DNA of 64,000 bases from an uncultured Faecalibaculum sp. Lineage in GTDB: Bacteria; Bacillota_I; Bacilli_A; Erysipelotrichales; Erysipelotrichaceae. A model generated the notes under the pieces. That model was not told where the DNA came from, made no database searches, and saw only the letters and a list, made by a program, of their open reading frames with translations. This document shows, one piece after another, positions 1 through 8,600 of this stretch (within the stretch, counting starts at the first letter, position 1; each line of letters starts with the position of its first letter). The stretch is from NCBI RefSeq assembly GCF_910588395.1, contig NZ_CAJUPA010000005.1, positions 11,192 through 75,191 of the forward strand, written 5' to 3'. The translations under genes and the position numbers were made by a program.

Positions 1-987
1 TGCTTTCCGGAAAAAAGAACACTGAACCAGCCATTTCAGCGGGTTCTGCAGCAGCCAGACCGTGGGAATCTCTGCCAGCATGACAAGACACACCGCCCCT
101 GCGGTGATCATCCAGGGACTGGCTGTCCACATTTCCATAATGTCTCGGGCCATCCCTGTGTAGTGAAATGTCGTATGGGTCAGGTAAATCAGCATGGAAT
201 TCCGGCCGCACCAGCCAAGCCAGTTCATTCTGAGGTGCAGATTCTGAAGCATCATCAGAATCCCCATACAGGTCGCCGAAGCGGATGCAAAAAACAGAAC
301 GGGATTTCCGAGAATGGAATAGTGGATATCCGGCTGCGCATTGAGCATGCCGGTGACAAACCCGACTGCCACCAGCAGAAAACCGTTGAGCAGGCTCACT
401 GGAAGTCTGTTCTCATGACGCCGGTACCAGTATCCGAGGCTGGTGAACACAGACAGGACCAGAGTCCGGTTGATCAGATTGCAGTAGAACATCAGGCTGT
501 CGGGCTGATAGGGATCATGGGCAGCGATTGCACCGGAGCTGAACAGCGTGATCAGACACAGCAGTCCTTCCCATCTGAGCAGTCCGGTTTTCCGCAAAAA
601 GAAAAACAGGAGAGCCGAGAGAAAGAACGCAGGAAGATACCACAGGGCGCCGTCACCGGAAAACAGCAGCAGCCGGCTGATGGGATCAATGAATTCCTCA
701 GGATCGCTCTCCACAAAGAAATTGATGACTGCCTTGAGAAAGGAGAAAACAGCAAAGGGATACAGCAGCACCCGGGTTTCCTTCCGGGCATACTGTCCGA
801 ATGTCTGACGCACCGGCTTCATTCCCTGCAGATATCCGTTGACTGTCAGAAACAGCGGCAGATGAAAGGAGTAAATCCATTTTTCCAGCCCGGTTTCTCC
901 TGTCATCAGATGCCCTGTCACCACAAGGATGATGGCAATTCCCTTGGCATAGTCCAGGACCGGGTTTCTGCTTGCGGTGGCTGTCAT
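1..987 (-). CDS. Acyltransferase family 3 membrane protein (partial, runs off window)
   Basis: Reading the minus strand from position 987 gives 329 open codons that continue past position 1, so the C-terminus is missing. The N-terminus has the signature of acyltransferase family 3: RNPVLDYAKGIAIILVVTGH at residues 7-26, with the usual conserved His 26. About eight hydrophobic segments follow, including a YSFHLPLF loop and an IYLTHTTFHY segment typical of the family's last helices. Such proteins move acetyl or other acyl groups onto wall polysaccharides or lipids. The substrate is unknown here. The ATG overlaps the TGA of the upstream teichoic acid gene (ATGA), so the two are translationally coupled, which suggests modification of that polymer. 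Confidence 0.85.
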   Translation of the reverse strand, partial: MTATASRNPVLDYAKGIAIILVVTGHLMTGETGLEKWIYSFHLPLFLTVNGYLQGMKPVRQTFGQYARKETRVLLYPFAVFSFLKAVINFFVESDPEEFIDPISRLLLFSGDGALWYLPAFFLSALLFFFLRKTGLLRWEGLLCLITLFSSGAIAAHDPYQPDSLMFYCNLINRTLVLSVFTSLGYWYRRHENRLPVSLLNGFLLVAVGFVTGMLNAQPDIHYSILGNPVLFFASASATCMGILMMLQNLHLRMNWLGWCGRNSMLIYLTHTTFHYTGMARDIMEMWTASPWMITAGAVCLVMLAEIPTVWLLQNPLKWLVQCSFFRKA

Positions 988-3422
988 TCCAGGATCTGAT
1001 AGAATTCCTGCAGCGCCTGCCTGTTGAAGGCTTCTGCATCAAAGGGCTTCAGCTTCAGGGTGTGATCATAGGCTTTGATCATGCCTTCATACAGCCCCTG
1101 CTGGCTGTCATCCACCAGCTCGCCATATCCCTGTTCCAGAAACTCCCTGGGGCCGGTGATATTGGTGGAAATGACCGGCTTGTCCAGAATGAGGGCTTCC
1201 ATGATGGACATGGGAAGTCCTTCATAGAAGGAAGACAGAATGAAGCAGTCACATTTGGCCAGTACCGGGAAGGGGTTGGAGAGTGACTGAATCAGAATCA
1301 CGCGGTCCAGTCCGTGATCCTGACAATATTCGCAGAGTTCCCTGTATTCCTGACCATGACCGCCAATGATGAACAGGGCAGACTGGGGATGATTCCGGTG
1401 GAATTCTTCAAATGCCAGGATCAGCCGCTTCAGGCCTTTTTCCGGAGAATACCGGGCAACGTCTATGAATTTGTACAGCGAAGAATCATTCAGTATCTCT
1501 TCGATTTCCTTTTCTGTATGCGTGGATTCTGTATTGGCGTCAAAAGCGAATGGCAGCGCCGCATTCTCATGAATGCGCTCGATATTGTTGACGTTGTGCA
1601 CCACTTTGATTTTTTCATCGGCAATGCCGGGCACCAGTTCCTTGATTTCCGGAACCATGCTTTCCCGGATCGGCACAATGGTGTCGTAATCTTCATAGGC
1701 CCTGAGAATGGACGGAATGTGATAATTTGACCGCGTATCCTTTTCCTTGCGCATATCATTGTGGACATAAATAACCCGGTGAGTATTTTTCAGCTGTCCG
1801 AACAAAGCAGCAATGTTGCGCTCGTAGCCGGTAAAGTGGATCACGTCCGAGAACTGGTTTTCTGCGAAAATCCGCCTGGCTTCCCGCTGGAACATCGCAT
1901 CTATGCGTTTCAGAACAAATTTGGAAGTGATATTGAATCTGTAATACAGCAGCTGACAAAAGGCATCCATGATCGTGATATCCTTCCATCCCTGGATGGA
2001 GATATAGGATATATCTTTGGGAAAGTCGGAAATCACATAATTGTAGCGCTGTACTCTCTGTTTGAAGAACATGACAAAGAAGTTGTATTTTTCTGTATCC
2101 AGATGATTCAGCAGTCCCCGAAGTGATGTGGTCAAACCGTTCTGCGCCAGAGACCCGCCAAAAATCAGCACATTCTTCTTCCCGTTCCGGTAGGATTTTC
2201 CGTCAATCAGATGCAGATCATGCTTTCCGAAGAAAATCTGGTCTCTGATCATTGCCGCTGTATCCTGATGATCCCAGGGATCAAAACGCTCAATGAACTC
2301 TGTATAAGGGCGAACCTCCGGATCATTGATTTCCCGGATCAGTTTCTGAACGGTATCAGCTTTGGGAAACGGCAGTTCTTCATAATCCATGTACACCCCG
2401 CGGGTGGCAAAGTATTCATCTTCGTCATAGGCAAAGAGAACGATTTTCCGTCTAGTGTTCGCAAAATCAAAGAACACGCTGGAGTAATCGGTCACCAGAC
2501 AGTCCGCAATGGACAGAAATTCGTAGGTTTCATATTCTTTGGGGAATGGCCGGATATGGCGGTAGCCTTCATATTCCAGTTCCGCATTGAGAAAGTTGTG
2601 CAGATTCACATAGAATATCTGATCATCCCGCAGGCGTTTGTCAATTTCCATCAAAAAGTAGCGGACCGCCAGCAGCTGTTCCTGCACGGACCGTTTTGCC
2701 ACAGTTCCCCGCCAGGTGGGCATGTAGGCAATGATCTGATATTCTGTCAGTTCCAGCTTTTCCCGGAGCCGCTGCTGCTGCTCTGTCTGATAAAATACGT
2801 AGTTCCTTGGATATCCGTTCAGCGAGTAGTTTCCCGGGAACAGTTCATCCAGCATGTAATCCCGCCGCATGTGAGAAAACGTGAATTCATTGGGATACAG
2901 CAGATAATCTGCCATGAAGAAATTCCTCTGCGTATTGCCGATTTCATTGGGAGCGGAAATGATGGAGCGCCCAAGGGTTTTCAAAGGCGTGCCATGCCAG
3001 GTGTTGAAATACATCTGTTCCGGTCGTTTGATGAAATAGACAGGAAGGGTAGAGTTGTTGAACAGATACTTCGCTGTGGCCAGAGCCTTGCAGTACTGAT
3101 GGGAGTGCACTTCCACAAGTTCGTAATCAGTAAAACCATGGAAATCCAGAAAACGCTGCACTTCTTCATGGTTTTTCCGGTTGCAGGCAATGACTTTATG
3201 ATAATCACTCAGTCTCGGGTCTTCGGCAATGGCTTTGTAAATGTAGAAAACATTTCCGGAAAAATTATTGGCGCTGTAGGATTCGAAAAAAATCAGCTTT
3301 TCATCAATGGGTTCTTTTTCGTAGTAACTGGTGAAATGAAATCTCGCCCGGTACGCGCGGTTTTTTCGAAAACTGCGGACGTTCCGTTTGATGGCTTTCC
3401 AGGTCCTGGTGAATGTGCTCAT
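984..3422 (-). CDS. CDP-glycerol glycerophosphotransferase fused to GT4 glycosyltransferase
   Basis: 812 residues with two parts. Residues about 30-400 match the CDP-glycerol:poly(glycerophosphate) glycerophosphotransferase family (TagB/TagF type), with TWHGTP at 141-146 and DYSSVFFDF at 312-320. From about 410 to the end is a GT-B glycosyltransferase of family GT4: a GGSLAQNGL start, VARYSPEKGLKRL as the donor-domain opening, and EGLPMSIMEAL with the catalytic-loop Glu. Expected role: extend a glycerol-phosphate teichoic acid chain on the cytoplasmic membrane face and add a sugar to it. The start overlaps the tagD stop (3419-3422) and the end overlaps the acyltransferase start. The fusion of polymerase-like and sugar-transfer domains is the unusual point. 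Exact substrates are not readable from sequence. Confidence 0.88.
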   Translation of the reverse strand: MSTFTRTWKAIKRNVRSFRKNRAYRARFHFTSYYEKEPIDEKLIFFESYSANNFSGNVFYIYKAIAEDPRLSDYHKVIACNRKNHEEVQRFLDFHGFTDYELVEVHSHQYCKALATAKYLFNNSTLPVYFIKRPEQMYFNTWHGTPLKTLGRSIISAPNEIGNTQRNFFMADYLLYPNEFTFSHMRRDYMLDELFPGNYSLNGYPRNYVFYQTEQQQRLREKLELTEYQIIAYMPTWRGTVAKRSVQEQLLAVRYFLMEIDKRLRDDQIFYVNLHNFLNAELEYEGYRHIRPFPKEYETYEFLSIADCLVTDYSSVFFDFANTRRKIVLFAYDEDEYFATRGVYMDYEELPFPKADTVQKLIREINDPEVRPYTEFIERFDPWDHQDTAAMIRDQIFFGKHDLHLIDGKSYRNGKKNVLIFGGSLAQNGLTTSLRGLLNHLDTEKYNFFVMFFKQRVQRYNYVISDFPKDISYISIQGWKDITIMDAFCQLLYYRFNITSKFVLKRIDAMFQREARRIFAENQFSDVIHFTGYERNIAALFGQLKNTHRVIYVHNDMRKEKDTRSNYHIPSILRAYEDYDTIVPIRESMVPEIKELVPGIADEKIKVVHNVNNIERIHENAALPFAFDANTESTHTEKEIEEILNDSSLYKFIDVARYSPEKGLKRLILAFEEFHRNHPQSALFIIGGHGQEYRELCEYCQDHGLDRVILIQSLSNPFPVLAKCDCFILSSFYEGLPMSIMEALILDKPVISTNITGPREFLEQGYGELVDDSQQGLYEGMIKAYDHTLKLKPFDAEAFNRQALQEFYQILE

Positions 3423-3868
3423 TCAATCCCCAGCTCCTTCCCGTCACCGTCTGCAGGATTTTCATCCTTTCTTTCGGCTTTCTTCGATCCCAGTTCATCC
3501 TTGAGCTGGGTCGTGGATATCCCTTCAGTCCTGGGAAGATAGACAACCTCGCAGTATTCTTTCAGCTCGTCGAACTTTCCTTTCCAGTCATCCCCCATGA
3601 CAAACACATCCACATCGTGGTCCTGGATGTCCCTGACTTTCTGATCCCAGGAGGTTTCCGGTATCACTTCATCCACATAGCGGATGGCTTTGACGATCTC
3701 CATGCGGTCCTTGTCGCTGATCTGGCATTTTTTCCCCTTGACTGCATTGAAGGCATCACTGGATACACCCACGATCAGATAGTCCCCCAGTTCCTTTGCC
3801 CGTTTCAGCAGATTCAGATGACCAATGTGGAACAGGTCGAAAGTTCCATATGTGATTACTTTTTTCAT
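3419..3868 (-). CDS. tagD: Glycerol-3-phosphate cytidylyltransferase
   Basis: 149 residues, the normal length for TagD. It makes CDP-glycerol from CTP and glycerol 3-phosphate, the activated precursor for teichoic acid. The nucleotidyltransferase fold is clear: GTFDLFHIGH with HIGH at residues 14-17, and the RTEGISTT signature at 113-120. The start is set by AAGGAG nine bases before the ATG. It is directly followed, with a 4-base overlap, by the TagF-like/GT4 fusion that would use its product. It sits about 490 bases after tagH, so it may have its own promoter, but I see no convincing one. Confidence 0.95.
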   Translation of the reverse strand: MKKVITYGTFDLFHIGHLNLLKRAKELGDYLIVGVSSDAFNAVKGKKCQISDKDRMEIVKAIRYVDEVIPETSWDQKVRDIQDHDVDVFVMGDDWKGKFDELKEYCEVVYLPRTEGISTTQLKDELGSKKAERKDENPADGDGKELGIE

Positions 3869-4356
3869 GAGATTTTTCTCCTTGTCATGTATTGCGCCAT
3901 TGCGGTGTCATCCGTGCAAAATGCCTCACCGCATTGCTGAACCCTGTCCGGTTCACGGAAATGATATCCACATCCGAATCAGTCAGGCCTTTCCGGATCT
4001 CCCGGATCCATCATCGGCAGCAGGAGGGACCAGCCCCCAAAACACTTGTTTCAGTTCACGAATCAGGGCAATATTTCTGCATTGTACAGGTATATTGTCC
4101 TCCATTCCGGCGGTTTTAACAATTTCAATGAATGCTTTGACCTGCGAACGATATGAATGCACTTCCACGATATAATTTACCGATTTGTCATATCTGTCAA
4201 ATACATCCGTCATGGAATGGACCCGTCCTCCGTTTTTGTCCCCGGCTGTCAGGCTGTATACCTGTCACATCCCGGCAATACTCATGCAGCTGGCCAACAG
4301 ATAACCGAAAAACAGGACAGCAGACAATTCTGCCATCCCGTATATCGTCATGAATT
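3869..4356. other. Gap between tagH and tagD, no secure gene
   Basis: About 490 bases between the end of tagH and the start of tagD. On the minus strand it holds a 76-codon ORF (listed separately) and a 28-codon ORF at 4265-4351 whose product is one hydrophobic segment ending near LLASC. Neither is recognisable. No terminator with a T-run is visible after tagH, so transcription may continue into tagD. The gap may be the relic of a lost cluster gene, but that is inference. Confidence 0.4.
3983..4213 (-). CDS. Short hypothetical protein between tagH and tagD
   Basis: 76 codons, start ATG at 4213. A GGAGG lies 13 bases upstream, rather far for a ribosome site. The middle of the product (YIVEVHSYRSQVKAFIEIV) has a normal-looking amphipathic composition, while the last 20 residues are low-complexity (Pro, Ala, Asp, Gly, Ser). 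I do not recognise any family. It lies on the same strand as, and between, tagH and tagD, so it could be a small member of the operon, a fragment of a decayed gene, or chance. Confidence 0.25.
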   Translation of the reverse strand: MTDVFDRYDKSVNYIVEVHSYRSQVKAFIEIVKTAGMEDNIPVQCRNIALIRELKQVFWGLVPPAADDGSGRSGKA

Positions 4357-5172
4357 TCACGAAAACAGCCGTTTCCAGCCTTTTTTCGGCTCTTTGGGCA
4401 GCAGCCGCTTCTTGAATTTCTCATCCAGAAAATCCCGCTTTTCCTGTCCCTTCATGGCATTCAGCTTTTCCACATAGGCGGCGTAGTGATCCGCAACTTC
4501 ATTCACCGGTCCCATTTCCACCAGCTGTCCGCCTTCGATCCACATTCCGGTGGTGCAGAAATTGCGGACCTGGTCCAGGGAATGAGAGATGAAGAAGATT
4601 GTCTTTCCGTCGTCATTGCGAAGCTGCATCATGCGGTCCAGACATTTTTTTGCAAATCCTCTGTCACCCACGGACAGGGCTTCGTCGACAATGAATATAT
4701 CCGGATTCAATGCCAGGGAAATGGCAAAACCCAGACGGGATTTCATACCCGAGGAGTATTTTTTCACAGGCTGATAGAGAAAATCTCCGATTTCCGCAAA
4801 ATTGATCACATCCTGCGTGATTTCTTCAATACGCTTCTTTTTCAGCCCCAGAAGAGCTCCTTTCACTTTGATGTTTTCCAGACCAGTCAGCTGGTTGTTG
4901 AGTCCTGTGTTGATGGCAATCAGACTCTGCTCACCGTTGACTTCAATGGTTCCGGAGTCAATATCGGAAATTCCCGACAGCAGCAGCGAGAGTGTGGATT
5001 TTCCGGATCCATTGGTCCCCAGTATCCCCACCACATCGCCTTTTTTTACCTCAAAGGATACATTTTTCAAAGCATAGAATCTGGAGGAATCAGTTTTGTG
5101 CTGGTTGTCCTTGTTCCTCAGGTCATAGATTTTTGAAACATCTGTGGCCCGAACCGCAATATCCGCTTCCAT
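4357..5172 (-). CDS. tagH: Teichoic acid export ABC transporter, ATP-binding subunit
   Basis: 271 residues. ABC ATPase with Walker A GTNGSGKST at 52-60, signature SSGMKSR at 140-146, Walker B DIFIVDEA at 158-165 and the switch His at 197. The Tyr/Ser-containing signature (YSSGM) and the N-terminal extension before the P-loop are typical of the polysaccharide/teichoic acid exporters (TagH, Wzt, RfbE group). With TagG it would flip lipid-linked wall teichoic acid across the membrane. The start has AGGAGGTG seven bases upstream, 10 bases after tagG ends. It lacks the long extracellular C-terminal part of B. subtilis TagH and is closer to the short form. Confidence 0.92.
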   Translation of the reverse strand: MEADIAVRATDVSKIYDLRNKDNQHKTDSSRFYALKNVSFEVKKGDVVGILGTNGSGKSTLSLLLSGISDIDSGTIEVNGEQSLIAINTGLNNQLTGLENIKVKGALLGLKKKRIEEITQDVINFAEIGDFLYQPVKKYSSGMKSRLGFAISLALNPDIFIVDEALSVGDRGFAKKCLDRMMQLRNDDGKTIFFISHSLDQVRNFCTTGMWIEGGQLVEMGPVNEVADHYAAYVEKLNAMKGQEKRDFLDEKFKKRLLPKEPKKGWKRLFS

Positions 5173-5182
5173 GAAACACCTC

Positions 5183-6013
5183 CTAGATCAAATCAATGAA
5201 CTTCTTCTTGAACTTGTACATCAGCAGACAGCCGGCTGCAAACAGCGCCAGAACAATCAGCCAGAAGCACAGAGTCTGCGCCGGATGCTGCCAGAAAAAC
5301 TTGTGGTAGAAAATCGATTCTCTGTACCCGTTGACCAGATAATACACCGGGTTGATTTTCATGATCAGATTGATGGCTTTTGCAAACGGAACATGACTTC
5401 CGAACTGGCAGTCCCAGATAATCGGCGAAAAATACATGAGCATGCGGGTCAGGGATACAATCAGTTTCCGCACATCCCGCCACAGCATGGTCAGAACCGA
5501 CAGAATCAGTGCCACTGCCTCCACAAAGCAGAAAGCCGCGAAGATGTAATACAGCAGGGAAATCCACCACCACTGCGGGTAGTAGCCGCAGGCCAGCAGC
5601 GTCACCAGGGCAATCACCAGCATGCAGCCGTGATTGAAGAACTCCTTGCAGATGACAGTTGCAGGCAGAACCGAAACCGGAAACTTCATCTTCGTAATGA
5701 CATTCACCTTGGAAAAAATGGCATTGCACCCATTTGTGATGCAGGGCTGCACGAACCACCAGCAGGCATACCCCACCACCAGCCAGGGAAGATAAGCCAC
5801 GGTGATTCCATTGACTTCCACCGGCTTGCGGTTCCAGGCAATGCCGAAAATCAGCCAGTATGTCAGAACCTGAATGGCCGGGGAGAGAAAATTCCAGACA
5901 ATGCCGAATTTGGAATCCCGCATATCTGCAAGCAGTTCATATTTTGAAATGCTGTAAATGCGATACAGGTTGCTGAAATTTTCCCTGATCACATAGCGCA
6001 TGGCTGTAAACAC
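5183..6013 (-). CDS. tagG: Teichoic acid export ABC transporter, permease subunit
   Basis: 276 residues from the GTG at 6013. That start is chosen because AAAGGAG (6022-6028) stands eight bases before it; an upstream GTG at 6067 has no such site. It is an ABC-2 type permease with six hydrophobic segments; MRDSKFGIVWNFLSPAIQVLTYWLIFG is the conserved amphipathic helix plus first segment of this family. An INPVYYLVNGYRES loop before the last helix is also typical of polysaccharide exporters. It pairs with the adjacent ATPase tagH. The 160 bases upstream hold the rpoE terminator and presumably the cluster promoter, which I cannot place. Confidence 0.9.
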   Translation of the reverse strand: MFTAMRYVIRENFSNLYRIYSISKYELLADMRDSKFGIVWNFLSPAIQVLTYWLIFGIAWNRKPVEVNGITVAYLPWLVVGYACWWFVQPCITNGCNAIFSKVNVITKMKFPVSVLPATVICKEFFNHGCMLVIALVTLLACGYYPQWWWISLLYYIFAAFCFVEAVALILSVLTMLWRDVRKLIVSLTRMLMYFSPIIWDCQFGSHVPFAKAINLIMKINPVYYLVNGYRESIFYHKFFWQHPAQTLCFWLIVLALFAAGCLLMYKFKKKFIDLI

Positions 6014-6173
6014 GGGCCACACTCCTTTCTGCACGGGCGGATTCCGGATCCGCCAGACATGTTTCACAGAATCAAAGGACCATGGTCCTTTTTTCTTCTT
6101 ATCCTTAATGATACGTCAAATCGCGGATTCTGACTGTTGTTTCTCCTGCACACAGGAAAATCAGAGGTTTCTC

Positions 6174-6205
6174 AAAAAAAGACCAGTCTGACAGCAGACT
6201 GATCT
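6174..6205 (-). terminator. Rho-independent terminator after rpoE
   Basis: On the minus strand, AGATCAGTCTG and CAGACTGGTCT form an 11-bp stem (one G-T pair) followed by seven T. It ends the argS-rpoE transcript before the teichoic acid cluster. Confidence 0.85.
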
Positions 6206-6245
6206 GTTTGCGATCTTGTCCGGATCATCAGGAGACTGAAAATGA

Positions 6246-6554
6246 TTACTCTTCTCCCTGATCCTCTTTCTCGTCTTCTTCCTCATCCTCATCATCTTCC
6301 ACGGAGAGAGAATCTGTATCGACGTTGCTTTCTGCGGAAGAATAGCGGGATTTCAGATCCCAGCGGTTGCCCGCCAGACTGAAGAACCGTCCATCAATGG
6401 ACAAATCTGTATAAAACTGTGCAATCTGATTGTCAGCCTGAGCGGGTGTCAGTCCCATATCCTTGACCACACTGGACCAGAGCTTGATGAATGACTGCGG
6501 TCCTTCGGATTTTGACAGAATATCATAGGCTGTTTCAGTCATTGATTTCTTCAT
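6246..6554 (-). CDS. rpoE: DNA-directed RNA polymerase delta subunit
   Basis: 102 residues. Residues 1-70 form the HARE-HTH domain of RpoE/delta, with the usual opening (ETAYDILSKSEGPQSFIKLW). After residue 80 the chain is almost only Asp and Glu, the disordered acidic tail of delta. Delta speeds RNA polymerase recycling and promoter selectivity in Bacillota. It is shorter than the B. subtilis protein (173 residues) because its acidic tail is short. It lies 18 bases after argS and ends in a strong terminator. Delta is a Bacillota marker, which supports the assignment of the window. Confidence 0.9.
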   Translation of the reverse strand: MKKSMTETAYDILSKSEGPQSFIKLWSSVVKDMGLTPAQADNQIAQFYTDLSIDGRFFSLAGNRWDLKSRYSSAESNVDTDSLSVEDDEDEEEDEKEDQGEE

Positions 6555-6572
6555 GGAAACCTCCTTGAATGA

Positions 6573-8213
6573 TTACATCACTTCCGGCGCGTTTACGCCA
6601 ATGAGATTCAGAGCCTCTGCCAGAACGATCCGGGTGGCATTGACCAGAGCCAGCCGCCGGGCAGACAGTTCCGGATCGCTGCGGTCGATGACCTTGCAGG
6701 CGTTGTAGAAGCTGTGGAAATGAGAAGCCAGATTCTGAATGTAGTGCACCATTTTATGAACCTGACGGGTCCGGGCTGCATCCTGAACCACACGGGGGAA
6801 TTCCGCCAGCACTTTCATCAGCGCCAGTTCCTTTTCATGACTCAGACCTGTCACATCTTCTGCGGGCTGCAGATCAGCGGCCCCTCTGGCAATGGAGCAC
6901 ATCCGCGCATGAGCATACTGCGCATAGTACACCGGATTCTCGTTGGATTTTTTCGCCGCCAGTTCCATGTCGAAATCGAGATGAGAGTCCAGAGCCCGCT
7001 GAACAAAGAAATATCTGGCCGCATCGACTCCTACGCGCTCGCACAGTTCCCGGATCGTGGTGGCATTGCCCAGGCGCTTGGACATCTTCATTTCCTCGCC
7101 ATCATTCACCAGCCGGACCATCTGGATGATGTCCACATGCAGTTTTTCCGGATCATTGCCCAGCGCCTGCATGCCTGCTTTCAGGCGGGTAATGTAGCCG
7201 TGATGATCGGCTCCGAAGAAATCAATGATTTCATCATATTCCCGGCTGTACTTGGTGTCGTGATAAGCCAGATCCGGAACAAGATACGTCAGAGATCCAT
7301 CCTGCTTGCGCAGCACCCGGTCCTTGTCATCTCCGTACTTTGTGGAGGCAAACCACGTGGCGCCATCGCTTTCATAACTCTCTCCGTCTTCTTTCAGACG
7401 GTCCAGAACCTGATCCACGAGACCTGCATTCCGGATGCTCTGTTCACTGCTCCAGACATCAAATCCCACACGGTAATCATCCAGATCCCGGCGAATCTTG
7501 TCCAGTTCAAAGGTAATGCCTTCCTTGCGGAAAAAATCAAGATTTTCCGGAGTCTCTTCTATATAAGCATCCCCGTATTCATCTGCAAGTTCTTTGCCCT
7601 TGATCCGGATATCTTCACCCAGATATCCGTCTTCGCCGATTTCAGCTTCCTGTCCCAGAGCCTGCAGATACCGCGCCTGCAGGGATCTGGCCAGATTCGC
7701 AATCTGATTGCCGGCATCATTCACATAGTATTCCCGGGTGACATCGTATCCGGCTTTTTTCATGATCCGGCTCACAGAGTCTCCCCAGGCTGCACCTCTT
7801 GCGTGACCCAGGTGCAGAGACCCGGTGGGATTTGCGGATACATACTCCAGATTCACTTTGATTCCGTTGGGTTCTCCGGTTCCATACTCCGGTCCTTTCC
7901 GGAGAATCTGATTCACGGCTGTCGCAAAGGAATCTCTGGCCATGGTGAAGTTCAGAAACCCGGGTCCGGCAATTTCCACTGACTGAATCCCGTAGGTTTC
8001 CCTGTCCAGGGCTTCCGCAATCTTTTCTGCAATCTGACGGGGATTCCGGTGAAGGACTTTTGCCAGCTGCATCGCTGTGTTCGCTGCAAAATCCCCATGT
8101 TCTTTGCTGCGGGGCGTTTCAATGACAATTTCCTCTGCGGGTTTGTCCAGATCAAAAGCCCGCTTCAGCGCTTCGCTGACCGCGCTTTTCAGTTTTGTAT
8201 CTGCTGATTCCAT
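6573..8213 (-). CDS. argS: Arginyl-tRNA synthetase
   Basis: 546 residues from the ATG at 8213. This start has AAAGGAG eight bases upstream, while the longer ATG at 8234 would leave that site inside the gene. Class I synthetase: N-terminal ArgS domain (tRNA D-loop recognition) in residues 1-90, HLGH at 134-137, KMSKRLG at 376-382 and the DALR anticodon-binding domain at the C-terminus. It charges tRNA-Arg. The neighbours ywiB-like (upstream) and rpoE (downstream) are the same as around argS in many Bacillota. Confidence 0.96.
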   Translation of the reverse strand: MESADTKLKSAVSEALKRAFDLDKPAEEIVIETPRSKEHGDFAANTAMQLAKVLHRNPRQIAEKIAEALDRETYGIQSVEIAGPGFLNFTMARDSFATAVNQILRKGPEYGTGEPNGIKVNLEYVSANPTGSLHLGHARGAAWGDSVSRIMKKAGYDVTREYYVNDAGNQIANLARSLQARYLQALGQEAEIGEDGYLGEDIRIKGKELADEYGDAYIEETPENLDFFRKEGITFELDKIRRDLDDYRVGFDVWSSEQSIRNAGLVDQVLDRLKEDGESYESDGATWFASTKYGDDKDRVLRKQDGSLTYLVPDLAYHDTKYSREYDEIIDFFGADHHGYITRLKAGMQALGNDPEKLHVDIIQMVRLVNDGEEMKMSKRLGNATTIRELCERVGVDAARYFFVQRALDSHLDFDMELAAKKSNENPVYYAQYAHARMCSIARGAADLQPAEDVTGLSHEKELALMKVLAEFPRVVQDAARTRQVHKMVHYIQNLASHFHSFYNACKVIDRSDPELSARRLALVNATRIVLAEALNLIGVNAPEVM

Positions 8214-8218
8214 CCTGG

Positions 8219-8563
8219 TCACTCCTTTGTCCATTCCAGCCGGAAATGCCGGCAGTCACCTTCCAGTTCATATTCCACTTCCGCTTTGCAGTCCTCTGTT
8301 TTCAGTTTTCCCACTGAAGCTGCAGCTGTCAGACAGCCCCAGGGACTGTCAATGATGACCGGACACACAGCCTGGGCACGAAGCTGCATCCGGACTGTCA
8401 GTTCCGTTCGGGAAATGATTTCCAGTCTGTCTTTTCCCACAATCCAGGTCTGCCGGGACTCGGGAGTTTCAAACTGCAGCTTCTGCCCCTGCGGGGTTTC
8501 TTCCAGATCACCCGGACCTGCATAAAGAAGCCTGTTGTTTTCCGTTAATCGAATGTCTGACAT
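8219..8563 (-). CDS. DUF1934 family (YwiB-like) beta-barrel protein
   Basis: 114 residues, predicted mostly beta strand, with alternating hydrophobic residues and many Glu/Arg pairs. Size and position directly before argS match the YwiB/DUF1934 family, a lipocalin-like barrel of unknown function found next to argS in Bacillota. Identification rests partly on that synteny, because the family has few fixed motifs. The gap to the argS start is five bases. Confidence 0.65.
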   Translation of the reverse strand: MSDIRLTENNRLLYAGPGDLEETPQGQKLQFETPESRQTWIVGKDRLEIISRTELTVRMQLRAQAVCPVIIDSPWGCLTAAASVGKLKTEDCKAEVEYELEGDCRHFRLEWTKE

Positions 8564-8600
8564 GGCGCTAGTATCGTACCATGGTCCGGATTGATTTCAA

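Noticed and set aside
163..999. 278-codon plus-strand ORF at the left edge
   Set aside because: Opposite frame of the acyltransferase, whose minus-strand translation has the family signature and membrane segments.
6714..7982. Long plus-strand ORF (422 codons) opposite argS
   Set aside because: It is the mirror frame of a well-supported argS with HLGH and KMSKR motifs, and its product has no recognisable domain.
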